Counted from the stretch's first letter, positions 1 to 6,034 are shown. The stretch is 8,600 nt of DNA from JANXQG01 sp037147235 (GCA_037147235.1 JBAWVO010000281.1:1-8600); one strand, 5' to 3'. The notes: generated by a model not told the origin, from the letters alone. Made by a program: numbers and translations.

Positions 1-2
1 AA

Positions 3-272
3 TGGGCCATGAACGCCTCCCATCGTGAGGGTGTGCGTGAAGGCGAGATCAAAGGCAAGATCGAAGGAAAGATCGAAGGAAAGATCGAAGGAAAGATCGA
101 AGGCGAGATCGAAGGCGAGATCAAAGGCGAGATCAAATTGATCCGAACACTTCAGGCAATACTCCGTACGCCTGTCAGCGAGGAACAGGAGCTACGAGCA
201 TTGGACCTTGCCAAGCTTGAATCGCTGACCACCAATCTGCAAGACCGATTGCGCAACCGAACGTCTTCGTAA
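3..272 (+). CDS. C-terminal end of a probable Rpn/PD-(D/E)XK family transposase-like nuclease (5' end outside window)
   Basis: The frame is open from the left edge (W-A precede the first Met at 9), so this is most likely the tail of a longer gene and not an 87-residue protein starting at 9. After an REGVREG lead-in comes a run of four-residue G-[EK]-I-[EK] repeats, then a predicted helical end (LIRTLQAILRTPVSEEQ, then alternating Leu and charged residues to LQDRLRNR). Rpn (YhgA-like, PDDEXK_2) proteins of planctomycetes and cyanobacteria typically end in just this way: a highly charged E-G-[KR]-I-E-G repeat, then a segment with L-L-x-x-P and E-L-x-x-L. The catalytic nuclease domain would lie upstream and is not visible, so activity cannot be judged. 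It converges on ligA with 341 bp between the stops. The family call rests on pattern memory; another protein with a repetitive coiled tail is possible. Confidence 0.55.
   Translation, partial: WAMNASHREGVREGEIKGKIEGKIEGKIEGKIEGEIEGEIKGEIKLIRTLQAILRTPVSEEQELRALDLAKLESLTTNLQDRLRNRTSS
42..137 (+). repeat. 12-bp in-frame tandem repeat, 8 units
   Basis: Eight consecutive 12-bp units of the form GG[CA][GA]AGATC[GA]AA run without interruption from 42 to 137. Each encodes G-[EK]-I-[KE]. Units 3 to 5 are identical at the DNA level (GGAAAGATCGAA) and the outer units differ at one to three bases, which suggests expansion from the middle by replication slippage. The tract would form a charged helical linker in the protein, and its length is likely to vary between strains. 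Confidence 0.9.
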
Positions 273-276
273 GACC

Positions 277-319
277 TCCGGTCGACCGGATGGCTCGGTC
301 AGAGACCGTCCACAACAAG
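277..319 (+). repeat. Perfect 14-bp palindrome plus 29-bp dispersed repeat module (copy 1)
   Basis: TCCGGTCGACCGGA at 277-290 is a perfect palindrome. It runs straight into a 29-bp module (291-319, starting TGGCTCGGTCAGAGAC and ending CCACAACAAG) that recurs on the minus strand at 5783-5811 with 27 of 29 bases identical. Similarity continues weakly upstream in both copies (AGACCT followed by CGGTC), where each has a palindrome next to the module. I read this as a dispersed non-coding repeat; the ARSET-type peptide it would encode is probably accidental. Confidence 0.75.
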
Positions 320-331
320 GGGGGAGCCGTT

Positions 332-413
332 AATTCACCGCGAAAGACCGCAAAGTGCGCAATAGAAAGAATGCCTGTTCTTTTGCGTTCCATGCGTTCT
401 TTCGCGGATAATT
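332..413. repeat. Long imperfect inverted repeat with 20-bp arms
   Basis: The arms are 332-351 (AATTCACCGCGAAAGACCGC) and 394-413 (GCGTTCTTTCGCGGATAATT). They pair at 17 of 20 positions around a 42-nt centre. The region has no convincing coding capacity and lies between the end of the Rpn-like gene and the end of ligA. It resembles interspersed non-coding repeats rather than a terminator, because no T-tract follows on either strand. Confidence 0.65.
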
Positions 414-452
414 CATTTCGCTTGATACTGGCTATTCTCAATCGTCCTGTCC

Positions 453-479
453 GGGGTCGAGAGACCCGCGCCGAACGGG
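453..479 (+). repeat. 27-bp dispersed repeat (GGGGTCGAGAGACCC type), copy 1
   Basis: This module begins GGGGTCGAGAGACCCGCG and ends CCGAACGGG. Two further same-strand copies lie in tandem at 5868-5894 and 5899-5925, differing by a single A/G change in the centre and one base at the end. GGGTC and GACCC form a small internal dyad. Confidence 0.75.
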
Positions 480-490
480 AGGCGAGGTTG

Positions 491-583
491 GCGAATAATT
501 GTAGGGTGGGGAGAGTGAAACGAGCCCCACCAATTCGGTTTCATCCCGCTTTTGTGGGGCTCGCTGCGCTCTCCCCACCCTAC
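491..583. repeat. Long hairpin repeat with 30-bp arms (copy 1) and shared upstream flank
   Basis: The arms 501-530 and 554-583 pair at 27 of 30 positions. Both carry GTAGGGTGGGGAGAG at the outer end and GAGCCCCAC at the inner end; the mismatches cluster in the middle (TGAAAC on the left, CTGCG on the right). The loop, 531-553, starts CAATTC and ends CCGCTTTT. The flank from 491 (GCGAATAATTGTAGGG) recurs exactly at 6322-6342. A related hairpin lies at 6195-6275. The element sits about 30 bp past the ligA stop and between two convergent genes, so it could stop transcription from either side, but no T-tract is present. Confidence 0.8.
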
Positions 584-613
584 TGCTGCACCCAGAACCG
601 GAAGAGCCACTTG

Positions 614-2647
614 TCACCCACCCACGATCGACCCCTTTTCCCTAGTAATCAATCTCACGAACTCCTCCTCGCTCAGCACCTTGACACCGAGTTGCCGGGC
701 CTTTTCCAGCTTGCTGCCGGCCTTCTCGCCGGCGACGAGATAGTCGGTCTTCTTGGAAATGCTGGATGCGGCATGACCGCCGTGCTCCGTAATAAACTCA
801 TTGATCTGGTCGCGGCTGTACTTCACCAGCGTACCGGTAACGACGAACGTCTTGCCTTCCAGCTTTCTCGCCCCAGCGACGGCAGCCGTGGCGGCGGTCG
901 ATTCCATCTTCACACCCTGCGCACGTAGATCCTCGATTACCTTGCGGCCAAACTCGGAATGCAAGAACTCATACACACTCTTTGCGATCACCTGTCCAAT
1001 CTCGTTGGTCCGGCTTAATTCGTCGATGCCGACGGCCAAGAGGGCATCGATCGTGCGGAACCGCTCGGCCAATACGCTGGCCACGCGATTGCCCACATGA
1101 CGGATCGACAGGGCGTTGAGCAACCGGGCCAGACCGCGGCCCTTGCTGGCCTCAATACCCTCCAGTACATTTTCAGCCGACTTGCGGCCCATGCGTTCGA
1201 GCTTTAGCAGCCCGTCTACCGTCAGACGGTAAAGATCGCCGTAGCTCTGCGCGAGCTTCTGATTGACCAACTGATCGACGAGCTTGTCGCCCAGCCCCTC
1301 GATATCCATCGCGTTGCGGCCGGCGAAGTAGCGGATCCGCTCCTTGAGCTGGGCCGGACATTCAGGGTTCGGGCAGCGGATGTAGACGCCGCCGTCGTCT
1401 TTGACTGCGAGTGTGCCGCATTCGGGACAGTTTTTAGGAAAGGAGAACTTCGATAACTCCCCTTTCCGTTCGGCCACCTCGACGCGGACAATGTGCGGAA
1501 TGATTTTGCCCGCCTTTTCCACCACAACCATATCGCCCACGCGAACGTCCTTCCGCTCAATCTCTTCGGCGTTGTGCAAACTGGCCCGGCTGACGATCGT
1601 ACCGGCCAGCTCAACCGGCTCCAGGTCCGCCACGGGCGTGATCGCGCCGGTCTTGCCAACCTGCACGCGGATGGCATTCACGCGGGTCGTGGCTTCATAT
1701 TTCTCGAACTTGTAGGCGATAACCCAACGCGGGGCCTTGGAGGTTGCCCCCAACCGGTCCCGCTGGGCATAACGGTTGACTTTGAGGACAAGCCCGTCGA
1801 TCTCAAAATCCAACTCGTGCAGCCTTTCGATGAGCTGCTCGCAATGCTCGGCAGCCGCCTCGAAGGTGGGAAAGCAGGCCATGCCGGGCGTCACGGGAAT
1901 GCCGTAATCGGCCATCTCCTTGAGGAAATCAATATGCGACTCGGCTTCGTGTCCTTCGCGATATCCAACCGAGTGGCAGAAGAACCGCAGCCGCCGTTCG
2001 GCGCAGATCCGCGGGTCGAGCAGGCGGATGCAGCCGGCAGCCACGTTCCGAGTGTTGGAAAACAGCGGCTTCCCCTCGGCCCTTTGACGCTCGTTGAGCC
2101 GCACAAGGTCGCTGTTGGTCATGTAGATTTCACCCCGCGGTTCAAGAATGCGGGGATACTTTTTGCCGCGGAGCCGCAAGGGGATGTCGTGGATCGTGCG
2201 GATGTTGTGGGTCACGTCGTCGCCCACGCGGCCATTCCCCCGGGTGACGCCCTGGACCAGCAGCCCGTCTTCATAGACCAGCGACACGGCCACGCCATCG
2301 ACCTTCAACTCGACGACCCACTCGATCGGTTCGCCTTCCAGCAGCCTGGCCGTCCGCTCGCCGAACTTCTTGAGCTCGTCGAGACTGTAGGTATTTTCGA
2401 TCGAGAGCATCGGCACGCGATGTTCGACCTGGGGTAACTCGCTCACCGACTGGTCACCGATGCGCTGCGTGGGGCTATCGGGCGAGATTTGCTCGGGATG
2501 GGCCGCTTCAAGCTGCTTGAGCCGCTCCAGGAGCTTATCGTAGTCGCGGTCGCTGATCTCCGCCGCCGCCTCGACATAATATCGATAGTCGTGGTGGCGG
2601 ATCTGATCGCGAAGGGAGGCGATTTCGGAAGCGGGGTTTTGAGGCAT
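614..2647 (-). CDS. ligA: NAD+-dependent DNA ligase LigA
   Basis: This 677-residue protein seals 3'-OH/5'-phosphate nicks using NAD+, joining Okazaki fragments and closing repair gaps. The order is canonical. The Ia domain (about 1-70) has the H-x-x-D-Y-R-Y-Y motif that contacts the NMN half of NAD+. The nucleotidyltransferase domain has the AMP-accepting Lys115 in KVDG, a TRGNGRVGDD motif at 135-144, RGE at 171-173 and AYKFE at 311-315. The OB domain has SLHN at 356-359. A four-Cys zinc finger uses Cys407, Cys410, Cys425 and Cys430. Helix-hairpin-helix repeats follow at about 445-565, and a C-terminal BRCT domain at about 593-668. The length matches the usual ~670 residues, and no key residue is missing. 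The ATG at 2647 is supported by an AAGGA Shine-Dalgarno seven bases upstream. The gene stands alone, divergent from the winged-helix gene and convergent with the Rpn-like gene. Confidence 0.97.
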   Translation of the reverse strand: MPQNPASEIASLRDQIRHHDYRYYVEAAAEISDRDYDKLLERLKQLEAAHPEQISPDSPTQRIGDQSVSELPQVEHRVPMLSIENTYSLDELKKFGERTARLLEGEPIEWVVELKVDGVAVSLVYEDGLLVQGVTRGNGRVGDDVTHNIRTIHDIPLRLRGKKYPRILEPRGEIYMTNSDLVRLNERQRAEGKPLFSNTRNVAAGCIRLLDPRICAERRLRFFCHSVGYREGHEAESHIDFLKEMADYGIPVTPGMACFPTFEAAAEHCEQLIERLHELDFEIDGLVLKVNRYAQRDRLGATSKAPRWVIAYKFEKYEATTRVNAIRVQVGKTGAITPVADLEPVELAGTIVSRASLHNAEEIERKDVRVGDMVVVEKAGKIIPHIVRVEVAERKGELSKFSFPKNCPECGTLAVKDDGGVYIRCPNPECPAQLKERIRYFAGRNAMDIEGLGDKLVDQLVNQKLAQSYGDLYRLTVDGLLKLERMGRKSAENVLEGIEASKGRGLARLLNALSIRHVGNRVASVLAERFRTIDALLAVGIDELSRTNEIGQVIAKSVYEFLHSEFGRKVIEDLRAQGVKMESTAATAAVAGARKLEGKTFVVTGTLVKYSRDQINEFITEHGGHAASSISKKTDYLVAGEKAGSKLEKARQLGVKVLSEEEFVRLITREKGSIVGG

Positions 2648-2654
2648 GATGGGA

Positions 2655-2659
2655 TCCTT
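2655..2659 (-). promoter_or_regulatory. Shine-Dalgarno of ligA
   Basis: AAGGA on the minus strand, seven bases before the ATG at 2647, fixes the ligA start. Confidence 0.7.
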
Positions 2660-2746
2660 GCGAAATAGACGATTTCAGCCAAGCTAGCCAATCGGGGGGG
2701 GTGCGACAGCATAACCTTCATTGTGCAGGAAGCCTCGACTTGCTGC

Positions 2747-2803
2747 AAGGATGGGCAAAACAACGGAATAAATTCCGTTTTACGAACAACTTTGCCCATT
2801 CTT
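2747..2803. repeat. Nested inverted repeat in the ligA/winged-helix divergent region
   Basis: The outer arms are 2747-2759 (AAGGATGGGCAAA) and 2791-2803 (TTTGCCCATTCTT). They pair over 13 positions, with one mismatch that would be a G-U wobble in plus-strand RNA. Inside lies a second perfect dyad, AACGGAAT-AA-ATTCCGTT at 2762-2779. No T-tract follows on either side, so a terminator is unlikely. It lies about 100 bp upstream of the ligA start and 160 bp upstream of the winged-helix gene. It could be an operator for a dimeric regulator or a structured leader; the sequence alone does not decide. The rest of 2648-2966 holds no gene I can support. Confidence 0.7.
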
Positions 2804-2833
2804 TGGGTGCCCACTCCCCACGCTGTCGAAAAA

Positions 2834-2842
2834 TGGTAGAAT
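2834..2842 (+). promoter_or_regulatory. Candidate extended -10 promoter for the winged-helix gene
   Basis: TGGTAGAAT fits an extended -10 (TGn-TAGAAT, five of six with TATAAT). No good -35 lies 16-18 bases upstream, which extended -10 promoters can tolerate. Transcription would start near 2849 and give a leader of about 118 nt that includes the hairpin at 2858-2886. This is a weak call. Confidence 0.3.
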
Positions 2843-2857
2843 GGAGTCTATTGGGAG

Positions 2858-2886
2858 GGCTGTTCCGGGTTGTATACCGGACAGCC
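2858..2886 (+). repeat. Hairpin in the probable leader of the winged-helix gene
   Basis: GGCTGT-T-CCGG pairs with CCGG-ACAGCC around the eight-base loop GTTGTATA: ten base pairs with one bulged T. It ends 80 bp before the winged-helix start codon. It could be a structured leader or a protein-binding dyad, and no terminator-like T-tract follows. Confidence 0.5.
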
Positions 2887-2953
2887 AAGTAGCTCGGGCC
2901 GGCGGAGAGTTATACGCCTTTCACGCTGATCGGCTCGGGCTAACCCGTTTAAC

Positions 2954-2959
2954 GAAAGG
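2954..2959 (+). promoter_or_regulatory. Shine-Dalgarno of the winged-helix gene
   Basis: GAAAGG, seven bases before the ATG at 2967. It selects this Met over the in-frame ATG at 2841, which lacks such a site and would add 42 residues unlike the rest of the protein. Confidence 0.7.
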
Positions 2960-2966
2960 TAACATC

Positions 2967-3245
2967 ATGGGAAACGAACTTAAAAAGACCCCAACCAAGT
3001 CGCCGACTGACCGTCAACCCATGTGCGACAAGGACCTCCTCAGCTTCTTTGCGGATCACCAAGGCTACTCCGTAATCGAGATAGCCGCCCATTTTCACGT
3101 TACCCAGACGGCTATCCGTGGCCGGCTGACTCGGTTGATGGCAGCAGAGTTAGTTACCAGAAAAGTCGAAGTGACGCGCGAACGGGGACGGCCGAAGCAC
3201 ACGTACTTCCTTACGAGCCGTGCGGTAGATCAAGGGACTGTCTGA
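2967..3245 (+). CDS. Small winged helix-turn-helix DNA-binding protein (SufR/DeoR-like reading head)
   Basis: This 92-residue protein is probably a transcriptional regulator. A polar N-terminus (1-20) is followed by one winged helix-turn-helix: helix 1 around DLLSFFADH (23-31), the turn and recognition helix in SVIEIAAHFHVTQTAIRGRL (35-54), then LTRLMAAELVTRK and a basic wing with RGRPKH at 73-78 leading to TYFLTSRA. The arrangement, from V-x-x-T-A-I-R-x-x-L through L-x-R-L to R-G-R-P-x-H-x-Y-x-L-T, is what I know from the N-terminal domain of SufR-type and related DeoR/ArsR-like repressors. Full SufR continues for about 130 residues with cysteines that bind an Fe-S cluster. That part is absent, and only Cys20 is present, so no cluster sensing is expected. 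It is divergent from ligA and converges on recQ, overlapping it by 16 bp. Its target is unknown; the dyads upstream are candidates for autoregulation. Confidence 0.8.
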   Translation: MGNELKKTPTKSPTDRQPMCDKDLLSFFADHQGYSVIEIAAHFHVTQTAIRGRLTRLMAAELVTRKVEVTRERGRPKHTYFLTSRAVDQGTV

Positions 3246-5683
3246 CGGACGATTGCTTCCAGACCGTTTCCTTCCGCCTGGAAGACGTGATCCAGCAGCG
3301 TTTCCCGCGTGATTCCGCGGATCGTTAGACACTCTTCCGCTGAAAAACCTTGGGACAAGAGCCGCCAAGTCCAGTAATACGACGGCCGGTTGACCGGTGC
3401 CGGCGGTTGACCCATTGCCGAGTCCCGATCGATTTCGGCCGCGCTCTCGACGACCTTCGGCCGCGGCACATCCTTGGCGGCTGGCCGCCGCAGTTTGAGA
3501 CGCAGTTCGCTCGGCAGACTCAAGCCGACAGGCAGTTCGGCATTACCCCGCATCACGTCGCCCCCCAGCGGCGTGAGCTTCAGCACGGGGCGGAAGCGAT
3601 CGATGTTTTCCTGTTCTAGGCAGCCGATGGCAATCAGAATCTCAATCAGCGTCGTGACTTCCGCCTGCTTCAACTGCCGAAGCAGCCCAAAGGTGGTCAA
3701 CTGGTCCAGACGTAGCTTCTTGATCTTTGCCGAATTGGAACCACAGAGCATTTGAGCGATGAGGTTTTTGCCACATGCGATCCGCGATCCAGCGCGTGCA
3801 ACCCCGCTGAGTACCTTGCGAACGGTCTCGGTCACCCCCTCCTCGGTGGACTCATCGGCAGCGAACTTGTCGGCGACGACCACCCCGGACGGCGACGGTT
3901 TTGCGATTGCGTCCTCGGTTTGCATCCCCACCTTTAGGTGATCTGCCGCTTGGGGTTCGCTGTGGCGGTCGCGGGGCTTGTGCTTGCTGCAATTATCACA
4001 GTGGTGACATTCCCCTGCCTCGCTCTCGCCAAAATAGTGCAAAATATCCTGCTGCCGGCACGCGCCGCTGAGGGCGAATCGCACCATGCGGTTGAGCTTG
4101 TCGTATTCGGCCGCCTTGCGCTTCTCCAGGGCTGCGGAGTCGATTTCCAGCTCTTCAAACGGCACGTCTCGCTTTAACATGCGGATGGCCCGGCCGCGAA
4201 ACGGCGGCACGTACGTAAACCAGTCCGATTCGCTCAATTCATGAAGCGCGTGGGCTACGGCCGGTTGCTCCATCTGAAGTGCCGCGGTTAAATCCTGCGG
4301 CCGGAACTGGACCAACTCGTCCCGCTGATCGCCCACGATCTTCTCCACCGCCTGCAACACCCGCCGCCGCACTTTGGCCTGCCGAGGCAATAGATCGACA
4401 CACGTGGGCAGATCGCTGTCAATCCGCACCGTGGCCATGTTCTGCGACGACACAAGCCGTTCCAGCGCGCCTGCGCTTTCCAGGATTTGCTCGCAATTCC
4501 CCACGCCGTCGTTGCCGATCGACAGCCTCAGATACTCTTTGACGTCCTGCTGGGTCAGTTGAATCGGATCCTCGTCGAGCGAAGCGAGGAATTCATAGAC
4601 CTTCTGAATAACGTCCAGCCCGGGGTAAGAGTTCTCAATGAAGAACTCCTGGATATAACGGTCGCCGCCGTGATAGAGCATCACGCATCGCGACGGTTTT
4701 CCGTCGCGGCCTGCCCGGCCGGCTTCTTGGTAGTAGGCTTCCAGGCTGCCTGGCAGGTTGTAGTGGATGACGAAACGCACATCGGCCTTGTCGATACCCA
4801 TACCGAAAGCGTTGGTCGCGGTGATGACTTCGATGCGGCCACTCATAAAGGCATCCTGCGTTGCACGGCGTTCGTCGGGCGGCAGGCCGGCATGATAGAC
4901 GGCCGCCCGCCGCGAAGTTTGCTTGCCAATGATCTCGGCAATTTCTTCCGTCCGCTTCCGCGTGGAGGCATAGATGATGCCCGTACCGGGGGTCTCGCGG
5001 AGAAACTTGACGAGCATCTCGCCCTTTTCGCGATCGGTTCGCGGGCTGAGTACCTCATAGAAGAGGTTTTCGCGGGCGAAACCGGTGATGAAAATCTTCG
5101 GTTCGTCCAGGGCGAGGTGCTCGACGACGTCGCGACGCACGTTGTCGGTCGCCGTGGCGGTGAGGGCGATGGTCGTCGGGTTGCCCAGCATTTTGCGAAA
5201 ATGACCGAGCCGGGCGTAATCGGGGCGGAAATCGTGGCCCCATTGGCTGACACAGTGGGCCTCATCGACCGCCAGCAGTTTCAGCCCCACCGCTCGCACG
5301 GATTCCAGAAACCGCGAACTGCGAAACCGCTCCGGAACGACGTACGCCAAGCGGAACTCGCCTGCCGCGATACGATCGAGCCGGTCATGCTGCTCCTGGA
5401 CGGGCAGCGTGCTATTGATGAAGGTGACGGGAAATCCCCGTGCCTGGAGTTGATCGACCTGGTCCTTCATCAACGCGATCAACGGCGAGACGACGAGCGT
5501 CAGCCCATCAAGTATCAGGGCAGGCAATTGGTAGCAAAGGCTCTTGCCGCCGCCGGTGGGCATGACACACAGGCAGTCTTTTCCGGCCAAAACGGTGGAA
5601 ATGACTTCCCGCTGGCCGGGGCGGAACGCCGTCAGGCCGAACCGCGGCAGCAAGGCATCGAGATGGTCGCCGGAAACGCTCAT
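3230..5683 (-). CDS. recQ: RecQ-family ATP-dependent 3'-5' DNA helicase, long form without HRDC
   Basis: This 817-residue helicase unwinds DNA during recombination and fork repair. Helicase motifs are intact: FRPGQ (motif 0, 20-24), TGGGKS (Walker A, 43-48), DEAH (140-143), the RecQ aromatic loop SQWGHDFRPDY (146-156), TATA (175-178), IIYAST (236-241) and QEAGRAGRDG (motif VI, 319-328). About 150 residues containing a probable winged helix (360-500) separate the helicase core from the zinc-site cysteines Cys542, Cys559, Cys562 and Cys565; E. coli RecQ lacks this insert. A polar linker (570-615) leads to a probable RQC-type winged helix (617-710). A proline-rich linker then leads to a C-terminal helix-turn-helix (768-805, GFSAEECLTIRGITRETL) like the HTH_40 domain found at some RecQ ends. 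I see no HRDC domain. The start at 5683 begins MSVSGDHL just before the RecQ N-terminal helix. An in-frame ATG at 5938 would add 85 residues translated from dispersed repeats, so I rejected it. Confidence 0.93.
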   Translation of the reverse strand: MSVSGDHLDALLPRFGLTAFRPGQREVISTVLAGKDCLCVMPTGGGKSLCYQLPALILDGLTLVVSPLIALMKDQVDQLQARGFPVTFINSTLPVQEQHDRLDRIAAGEFRLAYVVPERFRSSRFLESVRAVGLKLLAVDEAHCVSQWGHDFRPDYARLGHFRKMLGNPTTIALTATATDNVRRDVVEHLALDEPKIFITGFARENLFYEVLSPRTDREKGEMLVKFLRETPGTGIIYASTRKRTEEIAEIIGKQTSRRAAVYHAGLPPDERRATQDAFMSGRIEVITATNAFGMGIDKADVRFVIHYNLPGSLEAYYQEAGRAGRDGKPSRCVMLYHGGDRYIQEFFIENSYPGLDVIQKVYEFLASLDEDPIQLTQQDVKEYLRLSIGNDGVGNCEQILESAGALERLVSSQNMATVRIDSDLPTCVDLLPRQAKVRRRVLQAVEKIVGDQRDELVQFRPQDLTAALQMEQPAVAHALHELSESDWFTYVPPFRGRAIRMLKRDVPFEELEIDSAALEKRKAAEYDKLNRMVRFALSGACRQQDILHYFGESEAGECHHCDNCSKHKPRDRHSEPQAADHLKVGMQTEDAIAKPSPSGVVVADKFAADESTEEGVTETVRKVLSGVARAGSRIACGKNLIAQMLCGSNSAKIKKLRLDQLTTFGLLRQLKQAEVTTLIEILIAIGCLEQENIDRFRPVLKLTPLGGDVMRGNAELPVGLSLPSELRLKLRRPAAKDVPRPKVVESAAEIDRDSAMGQPPAPVNRPSYYWTWRLLSQGFSAEECLTIRGITRETLLDHVFQAEGNGLEAIVRQTVP

Positions 5684-5689
5684 GCTGGC

Positions 5690-5695
5690 ATTATA
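5690..5695 (-). promoter_or_regulatory. recQ -10 box six bases before the start codon
   Basis: A perfect TATAAT on the minus strand is followed by GCCAGC and then the recQ ATG. Transcription would begin at or within a base or two of the ATG, giving a leaderless message. No Shine-Dalgarno lies before this ATG. The -35 is unclear: TTTTTG at the ideal 17-base spacing is poor, and TTGCCG matches better but at only 14 bases. Confidence 0.5.
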
Positions 5696-5736
5696 GAGGT
5701 ATTCCCCAGCGGCAAAAAGTGGCAAACCTTTGGTGT

Positions 5737-5754
5737 GCGGTGATTTATCACCGC
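5737..5754. promoter_or_regulatory. Perfect dyad upstream of recQ, possible operator
   Basis: GCGGTGAT-TT-ATCACCGC is a perfect 8+2+8 palindrome, about 54 bp upstream of the recQ start and just beyond its presumed promoter. A shorter dyad, TCGATT-T-AATCGA, follows at 5765-5777. The geometry suits binding by a dimeric regulator. The binder is unknown. Confidence 0.4.
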
Positions 5755-5782
5755 AGGCGGTTTGTCGATTTAATCGAAATAT

Positions 5783-5811
5783 CTTGTTGTGGCCTGTCTC
5801 TGACCGAGCCA
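5783..5811 (-). repeat. 29-bp dispersed repeat module (copy 2, inverted)
   Basis: On the minus strand this reads TGGCTCGGTCAGAGAC, three variable bases, then CCACAACAAG. It matches 291-319 at 27 of 29 positions in the opposite orientation. A strong hairpin (5819-5855) adjoins it, where copy 1 has a shorter palindrome. Confidence 0.75.
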
Positions 5812-5818
5812 CGCCGAT

Positions 5819-5855
5819 GACCGAAGGTCTCCCGTCTACCGGGAGACCTTCGGTC
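5819..5855. repeat. Perfect 16-bp-arm hairpin
   Basis: GACCGAAGGTCTCCCG (5819-5834) pairs perfectly with CGGGAGACCTTCGGTC (5840-5855) around the five-base loop TCTAC. It is a very stable structure lying far upstream of both flanking starts, with no T-tract, so it is more likely a repeat element than a terminator. Confidence 0.85.
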
Positions 5856-5867
5856 CAGCGTTTCGGC

Positions 5868-5925
5868 GGGGTCGGGAGACCCGCGCCGAACGGGTAGCGG
5901 GGTCGGGAGACCCGCGCCGAACAGG
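5868..5925 (+). repeat. Two tandem copies of the 27-bp GGGGTCGGGAGACCC repeat
   Basis: The copies at 5868-5894 and 5899-5925 are identical except for the penultimate positions (ACGGG against ACAGG) and are separated by TAGC. A third copy lies at 453-479 in the same orientation. GGGTC and GACCC pair within each copy, and the CTCCCG/CGGGAG arm of the neighbouring hairpin (5819-5855) is related. Confidence 0.8.
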
Positions 5926-5930
5926 GGGGC

Positions 5931-5965
5931 GACCCCATCCAGCTTGCTGGATGGTGAATCAGGTT
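5931..5965 (-). repeat. 35-bp palindromic repeat, copy 1 (inverted)
   Basis: Read on the minus strand: AACCT, two variable bases, TTCACCATCC, a variable stem centre with AGC-AA-GCT, then GGATGGGGTC. The central hairpin has nine base pairs (CCATCCAGC with GCTGGATGG). It has the same consensus as the copies at 6000-6034 and 6067-6102. Confidence 0.8.
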
Positions 5966-5999
5966 ATCCAGCTAGCCCATGTTCGCGATCTAGCCAAGC

Positions 6000-6034
6000 A
6001 ACCTCCTTCACCATCCACCAAGGTGGATGGGGTC
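6000..6034 (+). repeat. 35-bp palindromic repeat, copy 2
   Basis: AACCT, CC, TTCACCATCC, centre ACC-AA-GGT, then GGATGGGGTC. The stem pairs nine bases (CCATCCACC with GGTGGATGG). Relative to copy 1, both sides of the third central pair have changed together. Confidence 0.8.

Noticed and set aside
491..583. Rho-independent terminator shared by the Rpn-like gene and ligA
   Set aside because: The hairpin is strong, but neither strand has a following T-tract, and the same element recurs upstream of rpsA where no gene ends, so it is better explained as a repeat.
273..613. CRISPR array or integron-like array in the repeat-rich intergenic DNA
   Set aside because: The repeats are different palindromic modules, not one repeat at regular spacing with unique spacers, and no cas or integrase genes are present.
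290..928. 212-codon plus-strand frame running from the repeats into ligA
   Set aside because: The first half is repeat DNA and the second half is antisense ligA, with no coding evidence of its own.
1493..2437. 314-codon plus-strand open frame opposite ligA
   Set aside because: It is the antisense shadow of ligA caused by high GC and codon bias, with no recognisable domain.
4487..5743. 418-codon plus-strand open frame opposite recQ
   Set aside because: It is the mirror of the recQ coding frame, with no family signature or supporting ribosome-binding site.
5684..5938. In-frame N-terminal extension of RecQ starting at 5938
   Set aside because: The extra 85 residues are translated from the dispersed repeats (GAGLPTP, ARSETGHNK) and would cross the TATAAT box. 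RecQ homology begins right after the Met at 5683.
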